A stretch of 64,000 nt of DNA from XBB1006 sp051877515 (GCA_051877515.1 JBJEIY010000010.1:62001-126000); one strand, 5' to 3'. Shown: positions 8,852-18,115, counted from the stretch's first letter. Notes: generated from the letters alone by a model not told the origin. Numbers and translations are program-made.

Positions 8852-9475
8852 ATGGCAGATAAAATGTTTGACAACAATCAGGTAACTATTATGGGTAAGA
8901 TCGTGTCCGAGTTCCGTTACAGCCACGAAGTCTTTGGGGAGGGCTTCTATCTTATGGATGTATCGGTAAACCGGCTGTCGGAAAGCTGCGATGTGATTCC
9001 GCTGATGATTTCGGAAAGACTCATTGACGTGACACAGGATTACCGGGGAAAATTGATTTATGCCACAGGGCAGTTCAGATCCTACAACCGGCATGAGGAA
9101 AAAAAGAACAGGCTGGTACTATCCATTTTTATTCGTGAGTACGAGTTTGTAGAGGAAGAGATCGGCGGGGCCAAAAGCAATCAGATCTTTTTAGACGGAT
9201 TTGTGTGCAAAGAGCCGGTATACCGGAAAACACCTCTCGGACGTGAAATTGCAGATTTGCTTATTGCCGTAAACCGTTCCTATGGAAAGTCAGATTACAT
9301 ACCCTGTATCTGTTGGGGAAGAAATGCCCGTTATGCAGCCGGTTTTGAAGTGGGCAGCAGATTGCAGATCCATGGCAGGATACAAAGCCGGGAGTATGTA
9401 AAGAAAATCAGTGAAGATGAAATTGAAAAGCGAATTGCTTACGAAGTATCTGTATCAAAAGTTGACTATGTGTAA
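8852..9475 (+). CDS. SSB-family protein with two OB folds
   Basis: 207 residues with two consecutive single-strand-binding-like segments. Residues about 1-100 (NNQVTIMGKIVSEF... YEFVEE) and about 108-207 (NQIFLDGFVCKEPVYRKTPLGREIADLLIAVNR... ICWGRNARYA) both follow the SSB pattern of an initial beta-strand with G-K/F and a later WGR or equivalent. Canonical SSB has one OB fold and an acidic DDDIPF tail; both the single fold and the tail are absent here, so this is not the replicative SSB. A role in DNA binding is inferred. The GGGAGA site precedes ATG 8852. Confidence 0.75.
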   Translation: MADKMFDNNQVTIMGKIVSEFRYSHEVFGEGFYLMDVSVNRLSESCDVIPLMISERLIDVTQDYRGKLIYATGQFRSYNRHEEKKNRLVLSIFIREYEFVEEEIGGAKSNQIFLDGFVCKEPVYRKTPLGREIADLLIAVNRSYGKSDYIPCICWGRNARYAAGFEVGSRLQIHGRIQSREYVKKISEDEIEKRIAYEVSVSKVDYV

Positions 9476-9534
9476 AGAATGTGCTATTTTAGTGTAAGGT
9501 TCTTGCGCGACTTGTCTATGGTGAGAGGTGTCTT

Positions 9535-10020
9535 ATGAACGAATCAGTACAGATTTATTATGGCGAGGGAAAAGGCAAAACGGCGGCAGCACTGGGATAT
9601 GCCCTGCGGGCTGCAAGCAGCGGAAAAAATGTGATCATCATCCAGTTTTTGAAGGGAAACAACGTGGATGATTATGCTATATTAGAAAGGCTGGAGCCGG
9701 AAATCAGACTGTTCTGTTTTGAAAAATCAAACTCTTATTTTGCGGACCTTTCCGAACAAGAGCAGGCAGAAGAGGCAGCGAATATCCGGAATGCATTGAA
9801 TTATGCCAAGAAAGTTCTTTCTACCGGAGAGTGTGAGCTTCTGGTGCTGGATGAGGTCTTGGGACTGATCGATGAGGGACTTGCCACCAGTGATGAGGTT
9901 CTGCAGGTTCTGGCAAGTAAGACCGATTCCACGGATATACTCATAACGGGACTGACATTGGATGACAAGCTACGGGAAGTAGCAGATGCAGTATATAAAA
10001 TTGAGGTAGAAAAGGCATAG
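9535..10020 (+). CDS. CobO/BtuR-like P-loop adenosyltransferase-family protein
   Basis: 161 residues. The P-loop is GEGKGKT near residue 11 and is followed by AAALGYALRAASSGKNVIIIQFLKG, typical of cob(I)yrinic acid a,c-diamide adenosyltransferases; LLVLDEVLGLIDEGL is the Walker B region. The family adenosylates corrinoids, but no other cobalamin gene is nearby, so the substrate is uncertain. Spacing to dapA is 14 bases, so the two are probably co-transcribed. Confidence 0.75.
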   Translation: MNESVQIYYGEGKGKTAAALGYALRAASSGKNVIIIQFLKGNNVDDYAILERLEPEIRLFCFEKSNSYFADLSEQEQAEEAANIRNALNYAKKVLSTGECELLVLDEVLGLIDEGLATSDEVLQVLASKTDSTDILITGLTLDDKLREVADAVYKIEVEKA

Positions 10021-10034
10021 AAGGAGGCAGCTAT

Positions 10035-10925
10035 ATGTCAATTTTCAAAGGAGCCGGAGTTGCCATTGTAACTCCGATGAGACAGGATGGCAGTATATAT
10101 TATGAAAAACTGGAAGAACTGGTAAGGGAGCAGATCAAGAATCAGATCGATGCCATTATCATCTGCGGAACCACAGGAGAGTCCGCCACACTTTCTGAAC
10201 AGGAACATCGGGAGTGTGTGCGTACGGCAGTTTTGGCAGCGGACAAAAAAGTTCCGGTCATTGCAGGATGTGGATGTAACAATACCGCCCATGCAGTAGA
10301 ATTGGCAAAAAGCAGCAAGGAATGCGGAGCAGATGCATTGCTTGTGGTAACTCCATATTATAATAAGGCAACGCAGAAAGGTTTAAAAGGGTATTATACT
10401 ACCATTGCTGCAGCAACGGACTTACCTATGATCATGTACAATGTTCCCTCCAGAACAGGATGCAATCTTTTACCGGCAACAGCGGTAGAGCTTGCAAGAG
10501 AAGTGGATAACATTGTGGCACTGAAAGATGCGTCCGGCAGTCTTAGCCAGACCGTGAGAACAGCAAGCCTGGCACAGGGATGTCTGGATATCTATTCAGG
10601 AAACGATGATCAGAATATCCCCATTCTTTCAGTAGGAGGAATCGGAGCAATTTCCGTTCTGGCCAATGTGGCACCCAGACAGACCCATGATATGGTTATG
10701 GAGTATCTGGAAGGAGATCGCAAGAAGGCACTACAACTTCAGTTGGAGGCGATTCCGCTTATTGAGGCATTGTTCTGTGAGGTGAATCCTATTCCGGTTA
10801 AAACCGCTTTAAATCTTCTGGGAAAAGAAGTAGGAATCTTAAGAAGTCCTATGTGCGAGATGGAGCCGGGAAACGTGGAACGATTAAGAACAGCACTGAT
10901 AAATTATGGTTTATTAACAAAATAG
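10035..10925 (+). CDS. dapA: 4-hydroxy-tetrahydrodipicolinate synthase
   Basis: Condenses pyruvate with aspartate semialdehyde in lysine and diaminopimelate synthesis. The 296 residues are a TIM-barrel of the family length. Visible are GTTGESATLS (pyruvate/ASA binding), MYNVPSRTG with the catalytic Tyr, and ALKDASG with the Schiff-base Lys. AAGGAGG precedes ATG 10035. dapB follows after a terminator hairpin, so the two dap genes are adjacent but may be separate transcripts. Confidence 0.96.
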   Translation: MSIFKGAGVAIVTPMRQDGSIYYEKLEELVREQIKNQIDAIIICGTTGESATLSEQEHRECVRTAVLAADKKVPVIAGCGCNNTAHAVELAKSSKECGADALLVVTPYYNKATQKGLKGYYTTIAAATDLPMIMYNVPSRTGCNLLPATAVELAREVDNIVALKDASGSLSQTVRTASLAQGCLDIYSGNDDQNIPILSVGGIGAISVLANVAPRQTHDMVMEYLEGDRKKALQLQLEAIPLIEALFCEVNPIPVKTALNLLGKEVGILRSPMCEMEPGNVERLRTALINYGLLTK

Positions 10926-10937
10926 AGCATAGAATAC

Positions 10938-10970
10938 GACCTCTGACATCTTGTCGGAGGTCATTTTTAT
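10938..10970 (+). terminator. Terminator of dapA
   Basis: 11-bp stem (GACCTCTGACA / TGTCGGAGGTC, one G-U pair) with a TCT loop, followed by ATTTTTAT. A TATACT hexamer at 10975-10980 could be the -10 of a dapB promoter, but its -35 is poor. Confidence 0.8.
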
Positions 10971-11037
10971 ATGGTATACTAGTGTGAAAAGAGAATTTCC
11001 CTTTGGAAAGCAAAGAATATACTAAGGAGCTGAAACT

Positions 11038-11808
11038 ATGATCAGAGTAATTATGCATGGATGTAATGGCCGTATGGGAAAGGTTATTACCAGATTAATG
11101 GAAGAAGATAAACAAACTACCGTGGTAGCGGGAATTGATCCCTTTGACAATGGACAAAATGCATTTCCGGTGTATGAGAGTATGGCGCAGTGCGATGTGG
11201 ATGCAGACGTTGTGGTGGATTTTTCCAATGCAAAGGCAACGGATGGACTGCTTAGCCAGTGTGTAAAAAGACGCCTGCCCGTAGTATTATGTACCACAGG
11301 ATTAAGTGAAGAGCAGCTGGAAAAGGTGAAAGAAGCATCGAATACCATTCCGGTGCTCCGGTCTGCCAATATGTCTCTGGGTATCAATCTGCTGATGGAA
11401 TTAATAAAGAGGGCTGCAATAGTGCTGGCTGATGAAGGATTTGATATTGAGATCCTGGAAAAACATCACAGACATAAGCTGGATGCGCCCAGCGGAACGG
11501 CGGTTGCATTGGCGGATGCAATCAATGAAGCGCTGCCGCAGCCGGATGACTATACCTTTGACCGCAGTGGACAGCGCAGGGAACGAAATGACCATGAAAT
11601 CGGTTTTGCTTCCATTCGAGGAGGCAGCATTGTGGGTGAGCATGATGTTATTTTTGCCGGTATGGATGAAGTGGTCACCATTTCCCACCAGGCCCAGTCC
11701 AGGGATATTTTTGGAAAAGGCGCTGTGTCTGCCGCGAAGTTTCTGGCAGGAAAAAAAGCCGGCATGTATACCATGTCGGATGTGATCGCCCAAAAGGAGA
11801 AGAATTAA
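11038..11808 (+). CDS. dapB: 4-hydroxy-tetrahydrodipicolinate reductase
   Basis: Reduces the DapA product using NAD(P)H. 256 residues. The N-terminal nucleotide-binding motif is HGCNGRMGK; the catalytic and substrate-binding segment EKHHRHKLDAPSGTA is intact. CTTGLSEEQ and the C-terminal GMYTMSDV region are also typical. An AAGGAG site precedes ATG 11038. fbp follows after 36 bases with no hairpin, so read-through is likely. Confidence 0.96.
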   Translation: MIRVIMHGCNGRMGKVITRLMEEDKQTTVVAGIDPFDNGQNAFPVYESMAQCDVDADVVVDFSNAKATDGLLSQCVKRRLPVVLCTTGLSEEQLEKVKEASNTIPVLRSANMSLGINLLMELIKRAAIVLADEGFDIEILEKHHRHKLDAPSGTAVALADAINEALPQPDDYTFDRSGQRRERNDHEIGFASIRGGSIVGEHDVIFAGMDEVVTISHQAQSRDIFGKGAVSAAKFLAGKKAGMYTMSDVIAQKEKN

Positions 11809-11844
11809 AAAGCCGACGGGAAACTAGGAAAAGGGGAAGCAAAA

Positions 11845-13785
11845 ATGGTAGAAAAGTATTTAAAGAGTCTCTCTAAGCTGTATCCGAACCGTGCCAGTGT
11901 TGCCACGGAAATGATCAATTTAAGTGCCATCTTAAATCTGCCCAAGGGTACGGAACACTATGTGACAGACTTACACGGTGAGTATGAGCAGTTTACGCAT
12001 ATTTTGAGAAACGGTTCCGGTGCGATCCGGAGAAAGATCGATGATACCTTCGGAGAAGAACTCAGCCTGCAGGAGAAGAAACAGTTAGCAACGCTGGTGT
12101 ATTATCCGGAAAAGAAAATGCAACAGATCTTAAAGAGTATTACGGATACGGAGGAATGGTATGAGGTTACCCTGAGGAGACTGGTACGTCTTGCCAAGCG
12201 GTGTTCCTTTAAGTATTCCAGATCAAAACTGAGAAAATCATTACCGAAAGATTTTTCTTATGTCATGGAAGAGTTGTTAAGTAACCGTTCACAGATCAGT
12301 GATCTGGAGGCTTATTATTCCGCGATTTTTGCCACGGTGATCCGAACCGGCAGAGCGCAGGAACTGATCATTGCTTTTGCTGATCTCATTCGCCGGCTGA
12401 CAGTAGATCAATTGCATGTGGTGGGAGATATTTTTGACAGAGGACCCTATCCGGATAAGATCATGGATGACCTTATGATGACCCATGATGTGGATATCCA
12501 GTGGGGAAATCATGATGTACTCTGGATGGGAGCTGCCTGCGGACAGTTGTCCTGTGTGGCTACCGTATTGCGTATCTGTGCCCGTTACGGAAATCTGGAT
12601 ATTCTGGAAGACGGATATGGGATCAATGTCCTTCCGTTGGTGCGTTTTGCCCTGGACACTTATGGGGATGATCCCTGTGAGTGCTTTTCCATTCATTACC
12701 GGCCGGAGGATTACAGTAAGAAAGAGATGGAACTGGATATGAAAATCCATAAGGCCATTTCCATCATTCAGTTCAAACTGGAAGGCCAGCTGATCAACCT
12801 GCATCCGGAGTATAAGATGCAGGACAGACTGCTGTTAGATAAAATTAATTTAGAGAAGAATACCGTGATCGTGGACGGAGCAGAATATCCCCTACTGGAC
12901 AGTAACTTCCCAACACTTGACCCACAGCATCCTTATGAACTGACAGAAGAGGAAGAGGATGTTATGAACCGTATGCAGCAGGCATTTCTGGGAAGTGAAA
13001 AACTGCAGCGTCATATCCGTTTTCTGTATGATAAGGGGAATCTGTATAAAATCGCCAACGGACAGTTACTGTTTCATGGCTGTCTGCCTTTGACAGAGGA
13101 AGGCACCTTTGCCCAGGTAAGGGTAGGACAGAATGTGTATGCGGGAAAAGCACTGTATGACTGTCTGGAGCAGGCGTTGCGTCTGGCTTATTATAACCGG
13201 GAACCCCATGAAGCCACCAAGAGTGACATACACTGGTTCTGCTGGACCGCAGCGGGATCGCCCTTATTCGGAAAAAGCAAGATGGCAACCTTTGAACGTT
13301 ATTTTCTTGCGGATAAAGCTACCCACAAGGAGCATGGAAACCCCTATTACCGTTACATCGAGAATAAGGTGGTAGTGGAGAATATTCTGGCGGATTTTGG
13401 CCTTAGCAGCAAGGAAAGTCATCTGATCAACGGACATATGCCGGTGAAGGTTTCCAAAGGGGAATCTCCGGTAAAATGCGGTGGCCGGGTGCTGACCATA
13501 GACGGTGGTTTTTCCAAGGCATATCAGCCGCAGACCGGTATCGCAGGTTATACGCTTACCTATAACTCTTACGGAATGGTACTGGTTTCCCATGAACCGT
13601 TTACCTCCATTGAAGATGCCATTGAGAAGGAAACGGATATTCATTCCCATAAGGTGTTGGTGGAACAGGTAACCAAGCGGAAGCTGGTAAAAGATACGGA
13701 TACGGGGCGGGAACTGGCCCAGATGATTGACGATCTGGAACAGTTGTTGGATGCATACCGCTACGGACGCCTTCCGGAAGCATAG
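11845..13785 (+). CDS. fbp: Fructose-1,6-bisphosphatase, class III
   Basis: Gluconeogenic hydrolysis of fructose 1,6-bisphosphate to fructose 6-phosphate. The 646 residues match the long Firmicutes-specific FBPase III family rather than the ~330-aa class I enzymes. Metallophosphatase-like motifs are visible: DLHGEYEQF near residue 43, VVGDIFDRGPYPD, WGNHDVLWMGA and, near the C-terminus, INGHMPVK and TIDGGFSKAYQ. AAGGGGAAG precedes ATG 11845. It is 18 bases from the next gene. Confidence 0.95.
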   Translation: MVEKYLKSLSKLYPNRASVATEMINLSAILNLPKGTEHYVTDLHGEYEQFTHILRNGSGAIRRKIDDTFGEELSLQEKKQLATLVYYPEKKMQQILKSITDTEEWYEVTLRRLVRLAKRCSFKYSRSKLRKSLPKDFSYVMEELLSNRSQISDLEAYYSAIFATVIRTGRAQELIIAFADLIRRLTVDQLHVVGDIFDRGPYPDKIMDDLMMTHDVDIQWGNHDVLWMGAACGQLSCVATVLRICARYGNLDILEDGYGINVLPLVRFALDTYGDDPCECFSIHYRPEDYSKKEMELDMKIHKAISIIQFKLEGQLINLHPEYKMQDRLLLDKINLEKNTVIVDGAEYPLLDSNFPTLDPQHPYELTEEEEDVMNRMQQAFLGSEKLQRHIRFLYDKGNLYKIANGQLLFHGCLPLTEEGTFAQVRVGQNVYAGKALYDCLEQALRLAYYNREPHEATKSDIHWFCWTAAGSPLFGKSKMATFERYFLADKATHKEHGNPYYRYIENKVVVENILADFGLSSKESHLINGHMPVKVSKGESPVKCGGRVLTIDGGFSKAYQPQTGIAGYTLTYNSYGMVLVSHEPFTSIEDAIEKETDIHSHKVLVEQVTKRKLVKDTDTGRELAQMIDDLEQLLDAYRYGRLPEA

Positions 13786-13803
13786 AGAATTGAGGAGATT
13801 TAA

Positions 13804-15279
13804 ATGGAAAACGAGAACACAAAGGACTTGAAGTCCGGAGAGAATACAGAAGAAAAAGAGTATGAGGACGTGTGTTATATCTGCCGGCGACCGGAATCAC
13901 GCACAGGCAGGATGTTGCATATCCCACAGAATATTTCAATCTGTGTTGACTGTATGCAAAGAACGTTTGATACCATGAGTGGAGTGGGATTGTCTCCCAT
14001 GGATTTCGGAATGGATGCTCCGCTTCCGCCACAGATGCATACGTCCAGTGAGACGCAGCAGGAAACGGAAGAAAAGAACCGGGAAAACAAGATCCCGCGT
14101 ATCAGCTTTCTAAATCTGGGTGATTTTGTGGGTATGGATGGGATACCCAGAAGCCAGCGTGTGAAAAAAACCAAAGAGAAGAAGAAAGAAAAGCCGGTAT
14201 TTGACATCAAGAACATTCCGCCGCCACACAAGATCAAAGAAGAATTGGATCAGTATGTGGTGGGTCAGGAACAGGCTAAGAGGGTAATGTCTGTGGCAGT
14301 CTATAACCATTACAAGAGGATCAGCCACCAGAATGAAAGCCCTGTGGAAATCGAAAAGTCTAATATGCTGATGATCGGACCTACCGGTTGCGGAAAGACT
14401 TATCTGGTTAAAACTCTGGCCCGTCTGCTTGATGTGCCGCTTGCCATTACGGATGCCACTTCGCTTACAGAGGCCGGATACATTGGTGACGATATCGAGA
14501 GTGTGGTTTCCAAGCTTCTGGCAGCAGCGGATAATGATGTGGAAAAGGCGGAACACGGAATCATTTTCGTAGATGAAATTGACAAGATCGCAAAAAAGAA
14601 GAATACAAATCAGCGGGATGTATCCGGCGAAAGTGTACAGCAGGGAATGCTGAAACTGCTGGAAGGAGCTGAGGTAGAGGTTCCGGTGGGAGCTAACAGC
14701 AAAAATGCCATGGTACCGCTGGTGACCGTAAATACCAAGGACATTCTGTTTATTTGCGGCGGTGCATTTCCTGAGATGGAAAATGTTATCAAAGAACGGT
14801 TGAATAAATCTTCCTCTATGGGATTTCTGGCGGATCTGAAGGATAAGTATGACCAGGATCAGAACATCCTGCATCAGGTTACCACAGAAGATGTGCGTAA
14901 TTTCGGTATGATACCGGAATTTATCGGTCGTTTGCCGGTGCTGTTTGCTCTGGATGCATTGGATGAAGATATGATGATCCGTATTTTAAAAGAGCCCAGA
15001 AATGCCATCATTAAGCAGTACGAAGAACTGCTGGCCATGGATGGGGTGAAGCTTACCTTTACCGAAGGAGCACTGCGTAAGATTGCTCAGAAAGCTATGG
15101 AAAAGAAGGTAGGAGCGCGTGCCCTGCGGGCTGTTATTGAGGAATTCATGCTGGATATCATGTATGAAACTCCCAAGGATGACAACATTGGGGAAGTGGT
15201 GATCACCCAGGAATATCTGGAACATACAGGAGGACCCGAGATCCGAATGCGGGATTTCGGAAGGATTGAAGCACATTAG
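13804..15279 (+). CDS. clpX: ClpX-type AAA+ unfoldase with long N-terminal linker
   Basis: 491 residues against about 420 for standard ClpX. The zinc-binding domain has C24, C27, C47 and C50. A charged linker of about 100 residues (KKTKEKKKEK) precedes the AAA+ core, which holds EELDQYVVGQEQAK, Walker A GPTGCGKT, Walker B IIFVDEIDKI and the arginine-finger region PEFIGRLPV. Two functional loops differ from the textbook sequence: the pore loop is GYIG rather than GYVG, and the ClpP-docking IGF loop reads MGF. It may be the only ClpX or a paralogue; clpP and lon are not next to it. GAGGAG precedes ATG 13804. Confidence 0.85.
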   Translation: MENENTKDLKSGENTEEKEYEDVCYICRRPESRTGRMLHIPQNISICVDCMQRTFDTMSGVGLSPMDFGMDAPLPPQMHTSSETQQETEEKNRENKIPRISFLNLGDFVGMDGIPRSQRVKKTKEKKKEKPVFDIKNIPPPHKIKEELDQYVVGQEQAKRVMSVAVYNHYKRISHQNESPVEIEKSNMLMIGPTGCGKTYLVKTLARLLDVPLAITDATSLTEAGYIGDDIESVVSKLLAAADNDVEKAEHGIIFVDEIDKIAKKKNTNQRDVSGESVQQGMLKLLEGAEVEVPVGANSKNAMVPLVTVNTKDILFICGGAFPEMENVIKERLNKSSSMGFLADLKDKYDQDQNILHQVTTEDVRNFGMIPEFIGRLPVLFALDALDEDMMIRILKEPRNAIIKQYEELLAMDGVKLTFTEGALRKIAQKAMEKKVGARALRAVIEEFMLDIMYETPKDDNIGEVVITQEYLEHTGGPEIRMRDFGRIEAH

Positions 15280-15287
15280 AATATGAT

Positions 15288-15360
15288 AAGCCCCCTAATA
15301 TTCCGGGCGCGCTGGTTGCTGACGCAAAATCGCTTGCCCTGGAATATTAGGGGGCTTTTG
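15288..15360 (+). terminator. Terminator of clpX
   Basis: Perfect 17-bp inverted repeat, AAGCCCCCTAATATTCC at 15288-15304 and its complement at 15341-15357, followed by TTTG. Its 3' half is related in sequence to the two 60-bp repeats that follow. Confidence 0.85.
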
Positions 15361-15480
15361 TGTTCTAAGTCGCAATAGTGACGAAAAACCGTCTAGCCGG
15401 GAATTGTTACGGAGCTTTTGTGTTCTAAGTCGCAATAGTGATGAAAAAACGTCTGGCCGGGAATTGTTACGGAGCTTTTG
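15361..15480 (+). repeat. 60-bp tandem duplication
   Basis: 15361-15420 and 15421-15480 are identical except for three bases. Each ends in GGAGCTTTTG, which resembles the GGGGCTTTTG at the end of the preceding terminator, suggesting copies of a terminator 3' half that have lost the matching arm. Confidence 0.9.
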
Positions 15481-15507
15481 TCATATAGTTTTAAAAAAAG
15501 AGGTTTT

Positions 15508-17238
15508 ATGGATTGTCCTTATGTTTACCGGGAGGATGTGTACGATTTTATCATAGATCAGGCTGATGATTACAATGGTGCTGTTCCCATCATTCCGGTA
15601 TGCGAAAAAAACATTGCAGATCAGTACACGATACAGTATATGGAACGGGCCGGGGCACCGGCCCTGTCTATTTATAACTATACGTACACTGCGATTCCCA
15701 CCGTGTACAGTCCTTTGGCAGAATTATATCTGGACGCCAGCTGCATTACACCGGTTTTAAACAATGAGACACTGGGGTTAAACGGACGTGGCGTGATCAT
15801 TGGGTTCGTGGATTCCGGAATCAATCTGACCAGTGAAAGCTTTCAATACGTGGGAGGAGGAACCCGTGTTGTGGCGCTGTGGGACCAGAACAAACCGGGG
15901 GAAGAGTCCCGCCCTGCGCAACAGACCGTCCCGGAAAACGTAACACAGCAGGGCGCACCTGAGGAAGTATCCGCTTCCCGGCCGCCGGAGGAAACCGGCT
16001 ACCTGGGTTATGGCAGGGTCTATCGCCAGATACAGATCAATGAAGCACTGGAGAATCCGGAAACCACACGCATGTTACCCCGGGATGAGCTGGGACACGG
16101 AAGTTATCTGGCTGGAATCGTGGCAGGAACCAATGGAGGGATTGCGCCCCAGGCAGATATTGCGGTGGTGAAGCTAAAGCAGTGTAAACAGTATTTCCGC
16201 GAGTTTTACAAGATCCCTGCGGATACGCCCTGCTATCAGGAAAATGATGTGATGGCCGGTATTCAGTTTCTCAAAGATTATGCCAAAGAAGTGGGAAGGC
16301 CGCTGGTCCTGTGTTTTTGCCTCGGTACCAATATGGGCAGCCATACCGGGAATGCTTTTCTGGGGCAGATGTTAAACCGGATGAATCTGACCAATGGGAA
16401 CATGGTGGTGTGTGCGGCGGGCAATGAAGCGCTGAACAGGCATCATTACAGTGGCATGGTGGAGCAGCAGGGAGAAGGCGAAGAAGTGGAGATCCAGGTG
16501 GAGGAAGGATGTAAGGGATTCTGGGTGGAATGCTGGAGTCAGGTTCCACAGTCGTTTTTCATTCATGTGATCTCTCCCAGCGGAGAGAAAATGGAGGGCG
16601 TGGTGGCACAGGTAGCAGGAGAAAAAAGCCACCGGTTTGTGCTGGAAAACACCCTGGTGGTGCAGAGCGCACGTTATGTATATCAGGAAGGCGGGGAACA
16701 GATCATTTTTACCTCCTTCGATCAGCCCACGGCAGGTATCTGGAAACTTCAGGTGTATGGCAAAGTGGTAACCACCGGGAACTACAATCTGTGGCTCCCT
16801 ATGGAAGAACAGCTTTCTAAACCGGTGATCTTTCTGCAATCTGATCCGGACACCACCATCACAGAGCCGGGAAATGCATTGTCCATTCTGACAGTGACGG
16901 CTTATGATGGCAAAACCGGTGGCTTGTATATCCGGTCAGGAAGGGGTTATACTGCCAGCCAGCAGATCAAACCCGATCTGGCAGCGCCGGGAGTCAATGT
17001 GGTAAGTCCTTATGAAAACCGTTCCGATTCTTCTACCTGTGCGGCAACGGCCATTACTGCAGGGGCGGCGGTACTCTATATGCAATGGATCAATTATGTC
17101 AGACAGGGGCTTCCTGTAACAGGGAATGCCGTCAAACAGGGACTGATCTTGGGAACTAATACCAGACCGGATGAAAGCTATCCCAACCGGGAGTGGGGAT
17201 ATGGGACCCTGTGCCTTTTGAATACCTTGCGCCTATAA
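15508..17238 (+). CDS. S8 (subtilisin-like) family protein with Cys at the catalytic Ser position
   Basis: 576 residues with no signal peptide visible, resembling the clostridial Csp-like S8 group with a large insert between Asp and His and a beta-rich insert before the Ser region. D102 (VDSGI), H197 (GHGSY) and the oxyanion Asn N306 (AAGNE) are in place. The expected GTSxAA motif reads STCAATAITAG, so residue 511 is Cys (TGT at 17038-17040). This could be a thiol-type variant or an inactive pseudoprotease, as is known for some Csp proteins. ATG 15508 is chosen because AAAAAGAGG lies 4 bases upstream; a TTG at 15478 would extend it into the repeat. It is followed by the hairpin at 17243-17268. 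Confidence 0.85.
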   Translation: MDCPYVYREDVYDFIIDQADDYNGAVPIIPVCEKNIADQYTIQYMERAGAPALSIYNYTYTAIPTVYSPLAELYLDASCITPVLNNETLGLNGRGVIIGFVDSGINLTSESFQYVGGGTRVVALWDQNKPGEESRPAQQTVPENVTQQGAPEEVSASRPPEETGYLGYGRVYRQIQINEALENPETTRMLPRDELGHGSYLAGIVAGTNGGIAPQADIAVVKLKQCKQYFREFYKIPADTPCYQENDVMAGIQFLKDYAKEVGRPLVLCFCLGTNMGSHTGNAFLGQMLNRMNLTNGNMVVCAAGNEALNRHHYSGMVEQQGEGEEVEIQVEEGCKGFWVECWSQVPQSFFIHVISPSGEKMEGVVAQVAGEKSHRFVLENTLVVQSARYVYQEGGEQIIFTSFDQPTAGIWKLQVYGKVVTTGNYNLWLPMEEQLSKPVIFLQSDPDTTITEPGNALSILTVTAYDGKTGGLYIRSGRGYTASQQIKPDLAAPGVNVVSPYENRSDSSTCAATAITAGAAVLYMQWINYVRQGLPVTGNAVKQGLILGTNTRPDESYPNREWGYGTLCLLNTLRL

Positions 17239-17242
17239 AAAA

Positions 17243-17268
17243 CAGGTCATACCATCCGGTATGACCTG
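17243..17268. terminator. Bidirectional terminator between the S8 gene and csp
   Basis: Perfect 11-bp stem (CAGGTCATACC / GGTATGACCTG) with an ATCC loop. On the minus strand it is followed by TTTTTTAT, a good terminator for the cold-shock gene; on the plus strand by CTCTTTACT. Confidence 0.85.
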
Positions 17269-17300
17269 CTCTTTACTGCTAAACTTATTCTTACTGCGAT

Positions 17301-17504
17301 TTATGCAATAACGGATACGTTTACAGCCTGTGGTCCTTTGGAACCTTCTGTTACGTCGAACTGAACGGTTGCACCTTCTTCTAAGGTCTTGAATCCGTCC
17401 ATGCTGATTCCGGAGAAGTGTACGAAAATATCCTGTCCTTCAGAATCGGAGATAAATCCGTAACCCTTTGTGTTGTTGAACCACTTCACTGTTCCCTGTG
17501 CCAT
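17301..17504 (-). CDS. Cold-shock protein (CspA family)
   Basis: 67-residue single CSD domain that binds single-stranded RNA/DNA as an RNA chaperone. It begins MAQGTVKWFN; the RNP1 motif KGYGFI and RNP2 motif DIFVHF are intact. ATG 17504 is chosen over 17519 because a GGAGG site sits 8 bases upstream and the length matches the family. It is flanked by its own terminator and appears monocistronic. Confidence 0.95.
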   Translation of the reverse strand: MAQGTVKWFNNTKGYGFISDSEGQDIFVHFSGISMDGFKTLEEGATVQFDVTEGSKGPQAVNVSVIA

Positions 17505-17620
17505 GTTTGTTTCCTCCATAATAACGAATATTTAGCAAAGTCATCATATCACAGTAAGTTGGCAAAGTAAAGCAATTTGCACAAAAATTCGACAAGAAAA
17601 TTTCATGGATAGTTCATTAT

Positions 17621-18115
17621 TTAAGATAACTGTTCAAAATTCAGGGAATTTTTTGTAAAAAAAACTCTGACCATCCGATCCCACTCCTGCTCCAGTGCTT
17701 TGTCTTTGGTGAAAACAGCATAGGAAACACCGGTAGTGGCAAGGATCTGGTCGTTCTGGTAGGTCAGGTTGATGTACATACCTGTAAGAGCTTCCGGATT
17801 CAGGCTGCTGCCTGTGGTTTCCAGGGTTTTCGCCACATTTTCCGGGGAGAGACAGAACACGAACTTCATGTAGCTGGGAGTATGTGTTCCTTTCACCATG
17901 TCATAAACATGCGACTGTATTTTCTCATAAGAAGCAAGTGCGTGAGGGTATTCATCCCGAAGGTCCGTTTCTTCCCTGCGCGTGATGTGACCGTCTACAG
18001 AATAGGTAACACCATTGACAATGGTAGCCTCCGACAGAAGAAAGTGATGGAACATATCTGAGGCCAGCAGTTTATTCATAAAAGGTTTTATTTCGGTAAA
18101 TTGTAATGCGATCAT
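17621..18115 (-). CDS. DUF5721-like protein
   Basis: 164 residues beginning MIALQFTEIKPFMNKLL. The sequence resembles a family annotated as DUF5721 in Lachnospiraceae; I recognise it only from the N-terminal pattern. It is predicted soluble with a mixed alpha/beta composition and no catalytic motif that I can name. The frame is open to 18241, but ATG 18115 has a strong AGGAGG site 6 bases upstream. It is divergent from the aminopeptidase gene, with 152 bp between. Confidence 0.65.
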   Translation of the reverse strand: MIALQFTEIKPFMNKLLASDMFHHFLLSEATIVNGVTYSVDGHITRREETDLRDEYPHALASYEKIQSHVYDMVKGTHTPSYMKFVFCLSPENVAKTLETTGSSLNPEALTGMYINLTYQNDQILATTGVSYAVFTKDKALEQEWDRMVRVFFTKNSLNFEQLS

